Assembly (NCBI RefSeq): GCF_030158645.1
Contig: NZ_JAOASO010000089.1
Coordinates: 84,056-148,055 of the forward strand
DNA length: 64,000 nt
Origin: Hydrogenophaga sp.
GTDB taxonomy: Bacteria > Pseudomonadota > Gammaproteobacteria > Burkholderiales > Burkholderiaceae_C
Direction: 5' to 3'
Shown in pieces: positions 26,213 through 38,296 of the stretch; the stretch's first letter is position 1; each line of letters begins with the position of its first letter. A model generated the notes under the pieces. That model searched no databases, was not told where the DNA came from, and worked only from the letters and a program-made list of their open reading frames with translations. The translations under genes and the position numbers were made by a program.

Positions 26213-27331
26213 ATGACCACACAGTTCCAGGTTCGCAAAGACCAGCTCGCCACCACCCGCGCCGTGCAGCTGACCGACACCCCGCTGGCCGAGGGCGAGG
26301 TGCGTGTGCGCATCGCGCACTTTGCCTACACCGCCAACAATATCACCTACGCCGCCTTTGGCGATGCCATGAATTACTGGCAGTTCTTCCCGGTGGCGTC
26401 GGCGGGGGATGACACCGCCGCCTGGGGCGTGGTCCCGGTGTGGGGCTTTGGCGTGGTGGAGCAGAGCCGGTGCGCTGGCGTGGCCGTGGGCGAGCGGCTC
26501 TACGGCTACTGGCCCATGGCCTCGCACGCCGTGCTGGCTCCCGCGCGCCTCTCGCCGGAGGGTTTCTTTGACGGTGCGCCGCACCGCGCCGCGCTGCACC
26601 CGGTCTACAACCAGTACCTGCGCTGCGCGGTGGACACGCTTTACGACCCGGCCACCGAGCCGCTGCAGGCCTTGCTGCGCCCGCTCTTCCTCACCGCCTG
26701 GCTGATCGACGACTTCCTGGCCGACAACGACTTCTTTGGCACGAACCAGACCGGGCAGCGCGGCGTGATGCTGCTCTCGTCGGCCAGCAGCAAGACCGCC
26801 TGCGCGACCGCCGCGCAACTGGCGCAGCGGCCCGAGGTCGAGGTGGTGGGCCTGACCTCGCCGGGCAACGTGGCGTTTTGTGAAAGCCTGGGCGTGTACA
26901 GCCGCGTGCTCACCTACGACCAGCTCGACCAGCTGCCGCCAGACACGCCGTGCGTCTACGTGGACTTTGCGGGGAACGGCACGCTGCGCAAGGCGATACA
27001 CGGCCGCTTCAGCGCACTGGCCTACAGCTGCTCCATCGGCGGCACGCATGTGGACCAGCTCGCCGGGGGACGCGACCTGGCCGGGCCGCGCCCGGTGCTG
27101 TTTTTTGCCCCCGCACAGGCCAAGAAGCGCCATGGCGACTGGGGTGCGGCCGGTTTCAACGACCGCATGGCCCAGGCCTGGCGCGCCTTCATGGCCCAGG
27201 TGAACAACCCCGCCCAGCCCTGGGTGGTGGCGCAGCACCACCGCGGCCCCGATGCCGTGCAGGCCGCGCACGCGCTGGTGCTGGGTGGCCAAGGGGACCC
27301 ACGCGTGGGACACATGCTGTCGCTGTCGTGA
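26213..27331 (+). CDS. DUF2855-family protein (MDR-like fold)
   Basis: A 372-residue protein matching the DUF2855 family in length and motifs: N-terminal VRVRIAHFAYTANNITYAAFGD (about residue 32), WGFGVVEQSRCAGVAVGERLYGY, and a nucleotide-fold-like GVMLLSSASSKTACATAAQLA near residue 185. The arrangement resembles a medium-chain dehydrogenase with a GroES-like start, but catalytic zinc ligands are absent and no activity is established. The start is the ATG at 26213. It is divergent from the glycosyltransferase and convergent with the TonB/TolA-like gene. Confidence 0.8.
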   Translation: MTTQFQVRKDQLATTRAVQLTDTPLAEGEVRVRIAHFAYTANNITYAAFGDAMNYWQFFPVASAGDDTAAWGVVPVWGFGVVEQSRCAGVAVGERLYGYWPMASHAVLAPARLSPEGFFDGAPHRAALHPVYNQYLRCAVDTLYDPATEPLQALLRPLFLTAWLIDDFLADNDFFGTNQTGQRGVMLLSSASSKTACATAAQLAQRPEVEVVGLTSPGNVAFCESLGVYSRVLTYDQLDQLPPDTPCVYVDFAGNGTLRKAIHGRFSALAYSCSIGGTHVDQLAGGRDLAGPRPVLFFAPAQAKKRHGDWGAAGFNDRMAQAWRAFMAQVNNPAQPWVVAQHHRGPDAVQAAHALVLGGQGDPRVGHMLSLS

Positions 27332-27380
27332 GCGTGTGATCCTGGCCCGTGACTTTACGCACAGAGACTGTGCCCTACGC

Positions 27381-27402
27381 TGTGGATAACCAGGTGGACA
27401 AC
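27381..27402. other. Pair of DnaA-box-like 9-mers
   Basis: TGTGGATAA (27381-27389, complement of the consensus TTATCCACA) is followed by GTGGACAAC (27394-27402), a relaxed second copy in the same orientation. They lie in the 136-bp gap between convergent genes. No dnaA, dnaN, rpmH or AT-rich unwinding region is present, so this is not read as an origin; it may be chance or a titration site. Confidence 0.35.
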
Positions 27403-27467
27403 CGCCACAGCCCGCTGCCCGCCTGGCGTTGCGGGGTGTGCTTAAAAATCAGGCGTTGACCGCAGGC

Positions 27468-29432
27468 TCAGTACAAGCGCACCGCCACGTCGAAATGCCA
27501 GGTCCGGCGGATCTCCACCACGTCGTACTGGCTGGCCAAGGCGGGCGAAAACGCCGGGTAACTGGCTTGGCTGCGCACGATGCGTTCGATCCCTTCGTCC
27601 AGTGCCGGCACGCCGCTGGAACGCACCATGGTCACCGACTCCACCGAGCCGTCGCTGCGGATCGCCACCATCACCACGGGCTGGGTGTGCGGCTGCTTCG
27701 CAGCTTCGCGCACCAGATCGATCGTCATGTTCATCGTGATCTTGCGGGCCCAGGCCTCTGCGTAGCGGATGAGGTCGGTGTTGGGGTCGGAGCGCCCGAA
27801 GAGCCGCGCGCGCCGCGCGGTGCTCAGTGAATAGGGCAACTGGTTGGCCGCCTTGGCCGCGGCATCGCGCCGGTCGGCTTCTTCGTTCAGCTGCCGCCCG
27901 ATGGCCCGCAGCCGCTCTTCACGTTGGGCTTCGGCCGCTGACCGTTCGGCTTGCACGCGCGCGGCTTCCGATGCGGCGGCCTGCGCTGCCTGTGCGGCTT
28001 GCTGGCGGCTGGCCTCCTGCTGCGCGGCCGCTTGCAGGGCCGCCTGCGCTTGTGCCGCCTGGCGTTCGGCGACCTGCCTGGAGGCTTCGGCCTGTTCCGC
28101 CTGCCTTTGCGCGGTGGCCTGGCGTTCGGCCGCCTGTGCGGCCTCCTGTTGGGCCGCGGCCTGCTGCGCAGCGGCCAGACGCTCGGCCTGCGCACGTGCC
28201 GCCTGCTGGCGAGCGGCTTCCTGCTGGGCCGCGGCTTGCCGGGCGGCGGCCTGTTGTGCCGCGGCCTGGCGTTCAAGTTCCTGTTGCGCCGCTTGCTGTT
28301 GCGCTGCTTCCGCCCGCTCGGCCTCCCGGCGGGCGGCTTCTTCTCTGGCCGCAGCCTGCTGCTCCATGGCCTGTTTCGCGGCCTCTTGCCTTGCGGCTTC
28401 CTGCTGAGCGGCTGCCCGCCGTTCGGCCTCCTGCCGGGCGGTTTCCTGGAGCGCCGAGTCTTCCCGGGCCGCAGCCTCGCGTTCGGCGACCAGCCGGGCA
28501 GCTTCCCGACGCTGTTCTTCGGCTTCTGCGCGGCGTTGTTCCTCGAGCTGTCTTGCCGCTTCCGCCTGTTCCGCCGCCAGCTGCTGTGCTGCCGCGAGTT
28601 CGGCGGCTTTGCGGCGCGCGGCACCCTGGCGCTCCACCTCCAGCCGCGCTGCCTCGACTTGCACCACCTCCTGGCGCGCCGCCTCCTGGCGGGCAGCCTC
28701 CAGCCGCGTCGCTTCCACCTGCGCCAATTCCTGCCGTGCCGTTTCCTGACGTGCCGCTTCCCGTTGAGCCGCCGCCTGCTGAGCGGCTTCTTCCCGGGCT
28801 GCTGCCAGCCTGGCTTCTGCCTGCTGCACCGCTTGCAGTTGCTCCTGCTCCCGTCGCTCGGTTTCCAGCCGCTGCGCCTCGCCGCTGTTGACCGGCTGGC
28901 GCTCGGCGTCGCCCTGGTCTTGGTCGACCGCTCGCTCGGACAGGGCCGCTTCGGCCGGGCGATCCGGTGGCGCGGCAGGGGCGGCTGGCGCTTCGGGGAC
29001 CTGCTGACGCGGCGGCACAGCGTCTGGTGCCAGCGGCTCACCCGGCGCAGGCGTGTTGACCGCTGTGGGGGTTGCGTCCGGCACGGCGGCGGACAGTGAG
29101 GGACCGGGCTCCGGGGACTCGGGCGGTCCGGATGCCGATGGGCTGGCTGCGCCCGGCGTTGCCCGCTGGGGCGGGGCCGCCGGCGTCGGCTGCGCAACCG
29201 GTGTGGCAGCGGCGTCGGTTGTGTCGGGCGCGGCCGCCAGCACGATGCGCAGGTTGGGCACCTCGGCGCGCCGCTCCTGCCAGGGGAAGCCAAAGCCCGG
29301 GAGTCCCACCCCCTGACCGCCGAAGGTCAGACCCAGCAGCAGCGCGTGGAACAGCAGGGACAGCAGCAGTGCGATCCTCATGCGCTTGCGCTCGGAGCGC
29401 TGGCGCGAGGGATGGGGTGTCGTGGGCTGCAT
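27468..29432 (-). CDS. Very long TonB/TolA-like energy-transducing protein
   Basis: This 654-residue protein has a short basic cytoplasmic N-terminus, one membrane anchor at about residues 20-38 (IALLLSLLFHALLLGLTF) and a Pro/Ala-rich stretch (about 60-165). A coiled-coil of some 330 residues follows, built from degenerate Ala/Gln/Glu/Arg repeats (AARQEAARQE-like). The C-terminal TonB-type domain contains SDGSVESVTMVRSSGVPALDEGIERI (split over about residues 585-615). The coiled-coil is TolA-like and the end TonB-like. It should span the periplasm and couple the proton-motive force to an outer-membrane partner, but no exbB/exbD/tolQ gene is adjacent. The ATG at 29432 is preferred over an upstream TTG. 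Confidence 0.82.
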   Translation of the reverse strand: MQPTTPHPSRQRSERKRMRIALLLSLLFHALLLGLTFGGQGVGLPGFGFPWQERRAEVPNLRIVLAAAPDTTDAAATPVAQPTPAAPPQRATPGAASPSASGPPESPEPGPSLSAAVPDATPTAVNTPAPGEPLAPDAVPPRQQVPEAPAAPAAPPDRPAEAALSERAVDQDQGDAERQPVNSGEAQRLETERREQEQLQAVQQAEARLAAAREEAAQQAAAQREAARQETARQELAQVEATRLEAARQEAARQEVVQVEAARLEVERQGAARRKAAELAAAQQLAAEQAEAARQLEEQRRAEAEEQRREAARLVAEREAAAREDSALQETARQEAERRAAAQQEAARQEAAKQAMEQQAAAREEAARREAERAEAAQQQAAQQELERQAAAQQAAARQAAAQQEAARQQAARAQAERLAAAQQAAAQQEAAQAAERQATAQRQAEQAEASRQVAERQAAQAQAALQAAAQQEASRQQAAQAAQAAASEAARVQAERSAAEAQREERLRAIGRQLNEEADRRDAAAKAANQLPYSLSTARRARLFGRSDPNTDLIRYAEAWARKITMNMTIDLVREAAKQPHTQPVVMVAIRSDGSVESVTMVRSSGVPALDEGIERIVRSQASYPAFSPALASQYDVVEIRRTWHFDVAVRLY

Positions 29433-29511
29433 GCCGCCGATTGTCCTATCCAAACCGTGCAGCCCGACCGATGGGTCTGGCCCCCGCCGGGCGCCCGGCC
29501 AACCACACGGG

Positions 29512-30153
29512 CTAGAAGATCAGCACCTCGACGCGTCGGTTTCGGGGATCGGCCGCACGCGCTCCCGTGGCTGTCAGGGGTTTCGTGTCCCCGAAATACT
29601 GCAACTCGATGTCTTTGAGCGTGGGGTCGTTCGTCTGGAGCAGGCTGGCCGCCGTCTCGGCCCGAGCGGCCGACAACTGCAGGTTCCAGTCCGATGTGCC
29701 GGAGGCGTCGGCATGGCCAAAGATGGTGATGCGGGTGGGCTTGCGGGCACGCACCGCCCGGAACATGGCCGGGAGCAGCAAGCGGGATTCTTCGGTCAGC
29801 TCGGTTTTGTCCAGCAGGAACTGCAGCACGAAAATCCGGGGTGCCAGCGGGTTGGCCCTGAGCAACTCTGCGTAGGCCGCGTCCACCGTGGCGCGGCCGA
29901 GCGTCCTGGCCTTCGATGGTGTGGCGTTGGCCCCGTTGACACTCGCATAGCTGTACGCCTTGTCCAGCCTTTGGGTGGCCGAGCCCGACTCGACCGACAC
30001 GGCGCCCACCGTGCTGTCCTCATCGGGCAGCAACACCACCGTGGTTCTTGTGCTCGTCGGGGTGGCGCATCCCGCCAGCCAGGCACCGGCGATCACGAGC
30101 AGCGCCGCCAGCCGGGCGCTGCGCAGGTGGCTTGTCCTCATGGTGGTGGTCAA
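29512..30153 (-). CDS. OmpA-family peptidoglycan-binding lipoprotein
   Basis: A 213-residue protein with a lipoprotein signal (LLVIAGAWLAGC, Cys near residue 29) and a C-terminal OmpA-like domain: FLLDKTELTEESRLLLPAMF, TIFGHADASGTSDWNLQLSA and a final DPRNRRVEVLIF. The Asp and Arg that bind diaminopimelate appear in these motifs (HADASG and NRRVEV). It tethers the outer membrane to peptidoglycan. Its ATG overlaps the FecR-domain gene stop by 4 bp, so the two are coupled, a pairing seen in many Betaproteobacteria, often with a CHASE2 cyclase that is not present here. Confidence 0.85.
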   Translation of the reverse strand: MTTTMRTSHLRSARLAALLVIAGAWLAGCATPTSTRTTVVLLPDEDSTVGAVSVESGSATQRLDKAYSYASVNGANATPSKARTLGRATVDAAYAELLRANPLAPRIFVLQFLLDKTELTEESRLLLPAMFRAVRARKPTRITIFGHADASGTSDWNLQLSAARAETAASLLQTNDPTLKDIELQYFGDTKPLTATGARAADPRNRRVEVLIF

Positions 30154-30599
30154 TCCGCTTCGATGATGAACCGCGTTCCGCGCACGCCGATGGTCGCCGT
30201 GGGCGTGGCCACCTTGACCGACTCCGGCGCCAGTTTCGCGATCATCCCGGACGAATAGACCGCGGCACCTTTGGCCAGGTAGACGAAGAATTCGAACTTC
30301 GCCTGCTTGGGCTCGAACGCGTAGTCGCGGACCTGAATGTCCGTGGAGGGCCCCAGGGTGAGTTGCGTGCCGTCCCTGAAGACGATGCCCGCCGAGGAGC
30401 CGGACCCGGAAACGATGCGGTCCGAGACGAAGAGCGTCGAGCCCGACACGGCGTCCAGCGTGGTGCCGTTGCGGGCGATGCCGATGTCACCCGACACGTT
30501 CTTGAAGGTGGCGACATGATCGCCGTTGGCGTGGGCCGAGCCCACAAACCCCAGCGGGCCCGCGAGTGTCAGCAGTGAGGCCAGGACCAGGCGTTTCAT
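30150..30599 (-). CDS. Exported FecR-domain protein
   Basis: A 149-residue protein with a signal peptide ending GSAHANG and a FecR-like beta domain: NVSGDIGIARNGTTLDAVSG, SSAGIVFRDGTQLTLGP and the terminal TPTATIGVRGTRFIIEAD. It lacks the membrane helix and cytoplasmic tail of true FecR anti-sigma factors, so it is a periplasmic scaffold-like protein rather than a sigma regulator. The start at 30599 has AAGGGGA 6 bp ahead; the longer frame upstream is rejected because it would read through the LexA-box promoter region. Probably the first gene of a FecR-OmpA transcript. Confidence 0.84.
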   Translation of the reverse strand: MKRLVLASLLTLAGPLGFVGSAHANGDHVATFKNVSGDIGIARNGTTLDAVSGSTLFVSDRIVSGSGSSAGIVFRDGTQLTLGPSTDIQVRDYAFEPKQAKFEFFVYLAKGAAVYSSGMIAKLAPESVKVATPTATIGVRGTRFIIEAD

Positions 30600-30991
30600 C
30601 GGATTCCCCTTGTTGGTGGCGCGGTGAGCGCTCGAAAAAGCCGCAGCGTCGAACACGAGCGGCAATGTAGGTTGAGACGGATGCATGGCTTGTGTCGAAA
30701 GACACAGGCCGCGCGCATCTGGGCACGGTGGTGAACGGTACGGACGGAACCCTCGCCTGTATGTTCGGTGCCGCTCACAGCGCAGCGTGAACGCGTCTTT
30801 GCCCGGACAAGCGTGACTTACGCCGCAGTCGACGGCGTCTGGAGTGCCCGCTTGCGCGCCGCGATCACGCCACCGACGCATGCAGCAGCGTCTCGGCCCA
30901 AGCCAGACCGCTGGACACCGATCGGCCTTTGCGATACTGTACACACATACAGTATTTATCGGCCTTCCCAACCCCACCCGAACACCCCGCC
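30600..30991. other. Divergent 392-bp control region between fecR-like gene and imuA
   Basis: No gene is supported here. The left part contains a short perfect hairpin, TGTGTC-GAAA-GACACA (30691-30706), about 90 bp upstream of the FecR start, perhaps an operator or 5'-leader element. The right end holds the LexA box described separately. Confidence 0.5.
30937..30952 (+). promoter_or_regulatory. LexA (SOS) box of the imuA-imuB-dnaE2 operon
   Basis: CTGTACACACATACAG fits the proteobacterial LexA consensus CTGT-N8-ACAG exactly, with the AT-alternating core typical of high-affinity sites. It lies 39 bp before the imuA start, where it would block RNA polymerase until DNA damage triggers LexA cleavage. 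Confidence 0.9.
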
Positions 30992-31840
30992 ATGCATCCC
31001 GCCCTCGACTGGCAGGAGGACGATCCGTCTTCCGCGCTGATGTTTTCACCCCCGCCCCCACCGCGGCGCCCGGCCAGTCCGGCGCGCTTGCCCGGCGAAT
31101 TGCCCATGGCCGTGGCCGCCGCCATCTGGCGTGGCGACCAGTTGGGCGGTCCGGTCTCGGCCGTGCTGTCCAGCGGCTTCGAGGCGCTGGACGCCCAGTT
31201 GCCCGGCGGCGGCTGGCCGTGCCACGGCGTCATTGAAATCCTCGCGTCGCAGAGCGGCCTGCTGGAGTGGCGCCTGCTCGGGCCGGCGCTGCGCCAGGTG
31301 TGTGCCGCCGGCCGCGCGGTGGTGGTGGTGGGGCCGCCCAAGGCGCCGCACCTGCCGGGCTTGCGCTTCGAGGGCATCGACGAGCGCCACCTGGTGTGGG
31401 TGCGGGCCGACACCGCGGCCGAGCGCCTGTGGTCGGCCGAGCAGCTGATCAAGGCCAACGCCTGTGGTGCGCTGGTGGTGTGGCTGCCGCAGGCGCGGGC
31501 CGAGCAGGTGCGCCGCCTGCAGGTGCTGGCCGCCAGTTGCGAAGGCCCGGTGTTTCTGTGCCGACCGAGCGCGGCGGTGCGCGAATCGTCGGCCGCGCCG
31601 CTGCGGCTGATGGCCCGCGTGGGGCTGGACTGGGAGCTGCACCTGGAGATTTTCAAACGCAAGGGCCCGCCGCTGCAGGACACGCTGCGCCTGGGCTCGG
31701 TGCCCGGCGGCCTGCGCGCCATCCTCACGCCGCGGCTGCGTTTTCCCAGCCGCCTGTTGCCATCCGATCTGCCCCGAGAGGCCGACCATGTTGTGGTCCG
31801 CACTCCTGCTCCCGACCGCCCCCACCGCGCCGTCCACTGA
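30992..31840 (+). CDS. imuA: SOS mutasome protein ImuA
   Basis: This 282-residue protein is RecA/SulA-like in its core: LSSGFEALDAQLPGGGWPCHGVIEIL (split around residue 62) matches the ImuA start of the RecA fold, but a true Walker A lysine is missing. ImuA works with ImuB and DnaE2 (ImuC) in error-prone translesion synthesis after DNA damage. The C-terminus RPHRAVH is unusual only in that the gene overlaps imuB by 53 bp. First gene of the LexA-controlled operon. Confidence 0.88.
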   Translation: MHPALDWQEDDPSSALMFSPPPPPRRPASPARLPGELPMAVAAAIWRGDQLGGPVSAVLSSGFEALDAQLPGGGWPCHGVIEILASQSGLLEWRLLGPALRQVCAAGRAVVVVGPPKAPHLPGLRFEGIDERHLVWVRADTAAERLWSAEQLIKANACGALVVWLPQARAEQVRRLQVLAASCEGPVFLCRPSAAVRESSAAPLRLMARVGLDWELHLEIFKRKGPPLQDTLRLGSVPGGLRAILTPRLRFPSRLLPSDLPREADHVVVRTPAPDRPHRAVH

Positions 31841-33085
31841 GGCGGCGCGCCGGGCCGTGGCCACCTGGGCGTTGCAGTTCTCGCCCCGCGTGGCGCTGGC
31901 CGACGGTGCGGTGCTCATGGAGGTGGCGGCGAGCGTGCGCCTGTTCGGCGGCAAACGCGCGTTGCGCGACCGCGTGGTGGCCGAGAGCGCCGAAGTGGGT
32001 GTGACCCAGGTGGCCTGGGCACCCAACAGCCTGGCCGCGCTGGCCCTGGCGCGGGCCGGCATTGAAAACGGTTTCAAGCAAGCGCTGCCGGTGTTGCTCG
32101 ATGCCTTGCCCATGCAGGTGTTGAGCGCGGTGCTCCCGCACCAGCTCACGCTCGCGCACATCGGCTGCCGCACGCTGGGCGACGTGCGCGCGCTGCCGCG
32201 TGGGGGTGTGGGCCGGCGCTTTGACAAGCAGCTCTTGCAGGCACTCGACCAGGCCTACGGCGCCGAGCCTGAGGCCCATGTGTGGGTGGCACTGCCCGAG
32301 CGGTTCGAGGAGCGGCTGGAGCTCATGGCGCGCGTGGAGCAGGCACCGGCCCTGCTGTGGGGTGCGCGGCGGCTGCTGCTGGTCATGAACGGCTGGCTGG
32401 CGGCGCGGCGCGCGGGTGTCACGGCCTTCACGCTGCGCTGGGCGCACGACGCCATGCGCGCACGCGACGCGGGGGAGGGCGGCGAGATCACGGTGCGCAC
32501 GGCCGAGCCCACGCGCGACACCGAACACCTCTGCCGCCTGCTGGCCGAGCACCTGGCCCGCGTGCAACTGCTCGCGCCCGTGGGCGACCTGCACCTGCTG
32601 GCCACCGAGGTGCAACCGCTGATGGAGCGCAGCGCCTCGCTGCTGCCCGACACCGTGCGCCAGGGCGAGACGCTGCACCTGGTGCTGGAGCGCCTGGCCG
32701 CGCGGCTGGGGCCGGGGCGCGTGCTGCGCCCGGTGGTGCTGCCCGACCACCGCCAGGAATGGATGTGCCGCTGGCAGAGCGCGCCCGAGCCGCTGCCGCG
32801 CAAGCCGGCGCCCGACACCGGCATGCCGCAACCCACCTTCGTGCTGCCCGAGCCGCTGAGGCTGCTGGTGCGCGGCAACCGGCCGATCTACCAGGGCGAG
32901 CTGCAACTGCTCGCCGGCCCGCAGCGGGTGGAGGGCGGCTGGTGGGACCGGGTGGACGGTGCGGGTGCCACGCGCAACGTGGTGCGCGATTACTGGGTGG
33001 CGCTCTCGGCGAAGGCGGGCGTGTTGTGGATCTTCCAGACGCGGCTGGAAGAAACGCCCGCGTGGTACCTGCACGGGCACTTTGC

Positions 33086-33089
<4 letters not shown>
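31788..33089 (+). CDS. imuB: SOS mutasome adaptor ImuB (Y-family polymerase-like)
   Basis: A 433-residue Y-family DNA polymerase homologue starting MLWSALLLP. It has the fold-defining segments (QFSPRVALADGAVLMEVAAS, RVALPRGGV-type thumb region) but lacks the catalytic acidic residues of active Pol IV/V palms, as expected for ImuB, which serves as the hub joining ImuA, DnaE2 and the beta clamp. The C-terminal tail (VLWIFQTRLEETPAWYLHGHFA) is the expected ImuB ending. The stop overlaps the dnaE2 start (ATGA). Confidence 0.88.
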
Positions 33090-36240
<3,151 letters not shown>

Positions 36241-36247
<7 letters not shown>

Positions 36248-37110
36248 GGGGTGGGGATGGAGCCCGCCGCCAGCAAGCTTGGCTGCAACACCTTGCGCAA
36301 CGCCACCACGGTATCGATCAACGCCAGAGGTGTCAGTTGATTCTTCTTGAGAAACGCCTGCCAAAGTGCCTGGCGCGAAGGATCGGCTCCAAATTCGTCC
36401 GTCAGTCCCACCGGCAACGACGCGGGGACCGCCATGCCTCGTCGAGCAAATGTGGCTGCGATCGCATGAGCCAGTGTTTGCGTGTTCAGGGTTTCGCGTG
36501 CCAGCAAGACCGACAGGTCCAGGTAGTCCTTCAAGCGACTGTTGGTCATGCCGAGCAAGGTGATGGTGTGCAGCTTTTCAGCAATCACGGTGTAGACCGG
36601 GTAGGTGCTCAAACGCGGTGCGGGCAGATCGTTCAGCAGCACAGGGTAAACCGCAGCCACCGGCCCGGGGGTGACGGCATCGCCGAAGCCGATGTCGATC
36701 TGCGTCTTGCACCGCGCTTTGGCCACGTCGGCCGTGATCAAGACCCTGGCTCCTGCATAACCAGCCTCTTTGCGAATCTCTTCGGCCGTGATCGACGCGG
36801 GATCGAAGTGGATGCCATCGTCCACTTCAAGGCCGACGATGTCGCGGAATGTTTGAACCACGGACGCCAGATCGCTGGGCCCGAAACCCAGCAAGTCTGC
36901 ATCGCGCGTGGCGCGGTGAGGTATGTCGTACCAGAGGGTGAACAGCAGCGCTCCTTTGAGCAAAAAGCCATCGGCGTGCGCTGACTGGCTCAGGCGGTAA
37001 AGCATGCGTTCCAGCGCAAAGCGGACCAACACCTGGTTGAAATCCACACCTTGTGCCTTGGCAATGTTGAGCAGGCGTGCCCGCACCGATGCCGAGAGGT
37101 CCTTGCTCAT
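36241..37110 (-). CDS. AbiEii/AbiGii-type nucleotidyltransferase toxin
   Basis: A 289-residue protein of the AbiEii toxin family, a nucleotidyltransferase fold. The motif FLLKGALLFTLWYD followed by RATRDADLLGFG (about residues 48-80) carries the GG/GS-like and DXD metal positions (DAD). YTVIAEKLHTITLLG and NSRLKDYLDLSVLL (about 170-200) are the second family block, with the conserved Lys and Asp. In type IV AbiE systems the toxin is bacteriostatic, and the partner both represses transcription and neutralises it. The start overlaps the antitoxin gene by 4 bp. Its 3' end overlaps dnaE2 by 7 bp. Confidence 0.85.
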
Positions 37111-37718
37111 TCAATGGCCTCCAGGTAGGGGCGCATCACGTTGGCCACGCGGCAGATCTTTGCGTATCGCCAGAGGTCGTCGGCAGATGCCTTCTTCTGC
37201 GCGCGGGCGTCGCGCAACGCCTCCAGTGCCACGTCGATGCCGATCTTGTTGCGGTGTTTGAAGCAGTCAACCACCGTCCTGGCCACGCCGTATACCTGCA
37301 GCGGAACTCCATCGGAATGGAAGGTTTCGATGCCTGCCGAGTAAGCGTCACCGGTCACCTGGACCATCTTGATGGGCGGGTAGTCGATCTTCGGCACATG
37401 GCTGCCACGCGGCATGGCGATCCAGATCTGGTGCGGAAGTTGGGTGGTGAGGCCATGAAACTGCAGCGCGGTGAGCAGGCAAAAAACAGCCTGTGGCACC
37501 TTGGTGGCAACCGTGATCAGGCTCTCGTTTTCAGAGAGATCCTGGTCGGGCAGGCGGTAGAGACCTCGATCGACTTTTTCCAACAGCCCGGCGGCCGTCA
37601 TGCGCGCGAGCACGGCGCGAGACGCACCGGTCGAATCCAGGTCGCTGGGGCGCAGCAAACCTTTGTGTGTGAGCAGATCCAGGATGCGCTGGGTGTGGGT
37701 GTCGTGTTGGGGTGACAT
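37107..37718 (-). CDS. AbiEi-family antitoxin/transcriptional regulator
   Basis: This 203-residue protein has an N-terminal winged helix (RILDLLTHKGLLRPSDLDST, then AAGLLEKVDRGLYRLPD) and the AbiEi C-terminal domain with VPQAVFCLLTALQFHGLT and GVARTVVDCFKHRNKIG. AbiEi proteins bind inverted repeats upstream of their own gene cooperatively, matching the large repeat found 13 bp from this start. It is the first gene of the toxin-antitoxin pair. Confidence 0.86.
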   Translation of the reverse strand: MSPQHDTHTQRILDLLTHKGLLRPSDLDSTGASRAVLARMTAAGLLEKVDRGLYRLPDQDLSENESLITVATKVPQAVFCLLTALQFHGLTTQLPHQIWIAMPRGSHVPKIDYPPIKMVQVTGDAYSAGIETFHSDGVPLQVYGVARTVVDCFKHRNKIGIDVALEALRDARAQKKASADDLWRYAKICRVANVMRPYLEAIE

Positions 37719-37730
37719 GGCGGGGCAGTA

Positions 37731-37778
37731 TGTTCCATTTATTCGTCGATTGCAAACATTCGACGAATAAATGGAACA
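37731..37778. promoter_or_regulatory. 19-bp perfect inverted repeat, AbiEi operator
   Basis: TGTTCCATTTATTCGTCGA (37731-37749) and its exact complement (37760-37778) flank a 10-bp centre. On the minus strand TTGCAA followed after 17 bp by CATACT could form a promoter lying inside the repeat, so antitoxin binding would block transcription. The arms are AT-rich against a GC-rich background. The repeat occupies nearly all of the gap between the antitoxin start and the upstream EVE gene. Confidence 0.8.
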
Positions 37779-37786
37779 TCACCCTG

Positions 37787-38254
37787 TCAGGACTTCAGCA
37801 GTTCCCCGGTGATGAGCTGCCAGTGCGACTCACTCACCGGCGTGATCGACAAGCGGTTGCCACGCTGCAGCAGCGTCATCTCCGCCAGGGCAGGGTTCGC
37901 GCGCAACTCGGGCAGGTCCAGCAGCCGCGTCCTGCGCAGCGCCTTCACATCCAGCAGCAGCCAGCGCGGCGCTTCGGGTGGGGACTTGGGGTCGAAGTAG
38001 GGCGACTGCGGGTCGAACTGCGTGGGGTCGGGTCGGGTGGTGGACGCGACCTCGGCGATGCCGGCAATGCCGGGCTGCGGACAACTCGAGTGGTAGAACA
38101 GCACGCCGTCGCCGATGCGCATGCCGTCGCGCATGAAGTTGCGGGCCTGGTAGTTGCGCACGCCGGTCCAGGGCACGGTGGCGCCGGGTGCGGCGAGTGC
38201 ATCGTCGATCGAGCACTCGTCGGGCTCGGATTTCATCAGCCAGTATTGGGTCAT
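37787..38254 (-). CDS. EVE-domain protein
   Basis: A 155-residue PUA-like EVE-domain protein. Typical motifs are YWLMKSEPDECSIDDAL at the start, TVPWTGVRNYQARNFMRDGMRIGD (about residues 27-50) and VLFYHSSCPQPGIAGIAEV. EVE domains bind modified bases; stand-alone bacterial members like this one are thought to act in RNA or DNA modification or phage defence, but this is not settled. It lies between the toxin-antitoxin pair and the chemotaxis genes. Confidence 0.88.
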   Translation of the reverse strand: MTQYWLMKSEPDECSIDDALAAPGATVPWTGVRNYQARNFMRDGMRIGDGVLFYHSSCPQPGIAGIAEVASTTRPDPTQFDPQSPYFDPKSPPEAPRWLLLDVKALRRTRLLDLPELRANPALAEMTLLQRGNRLSITPVSESHWQLITGELLKS

Positions 38255-38296
38255 CGCGCCATTTTGCGACGATGACCCGTCGGCGGGGCCAGGTCC

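Noticed and set aside
27381..27402. Replication origin suggested by DnaA-like boxes
   Set aside because: No dnaA/dnaN/rpmH context, no box cluster beyond two and no AT-rich unwinding element.
27827..28891. 354-codon Pro/Arg/Ala-rich plus-strand frame
   Set aside because: It is the antisense of the Ala/Gln/Glu/Arg repeats of the TonB/TolA-like gene and has no other support.
32282..33085. Long upstream extension of the DnaE2 frame
   Set aside because: It lies inside imuB in another frame; the ATGA overlap and PHP-domain start place the real start at 33086.
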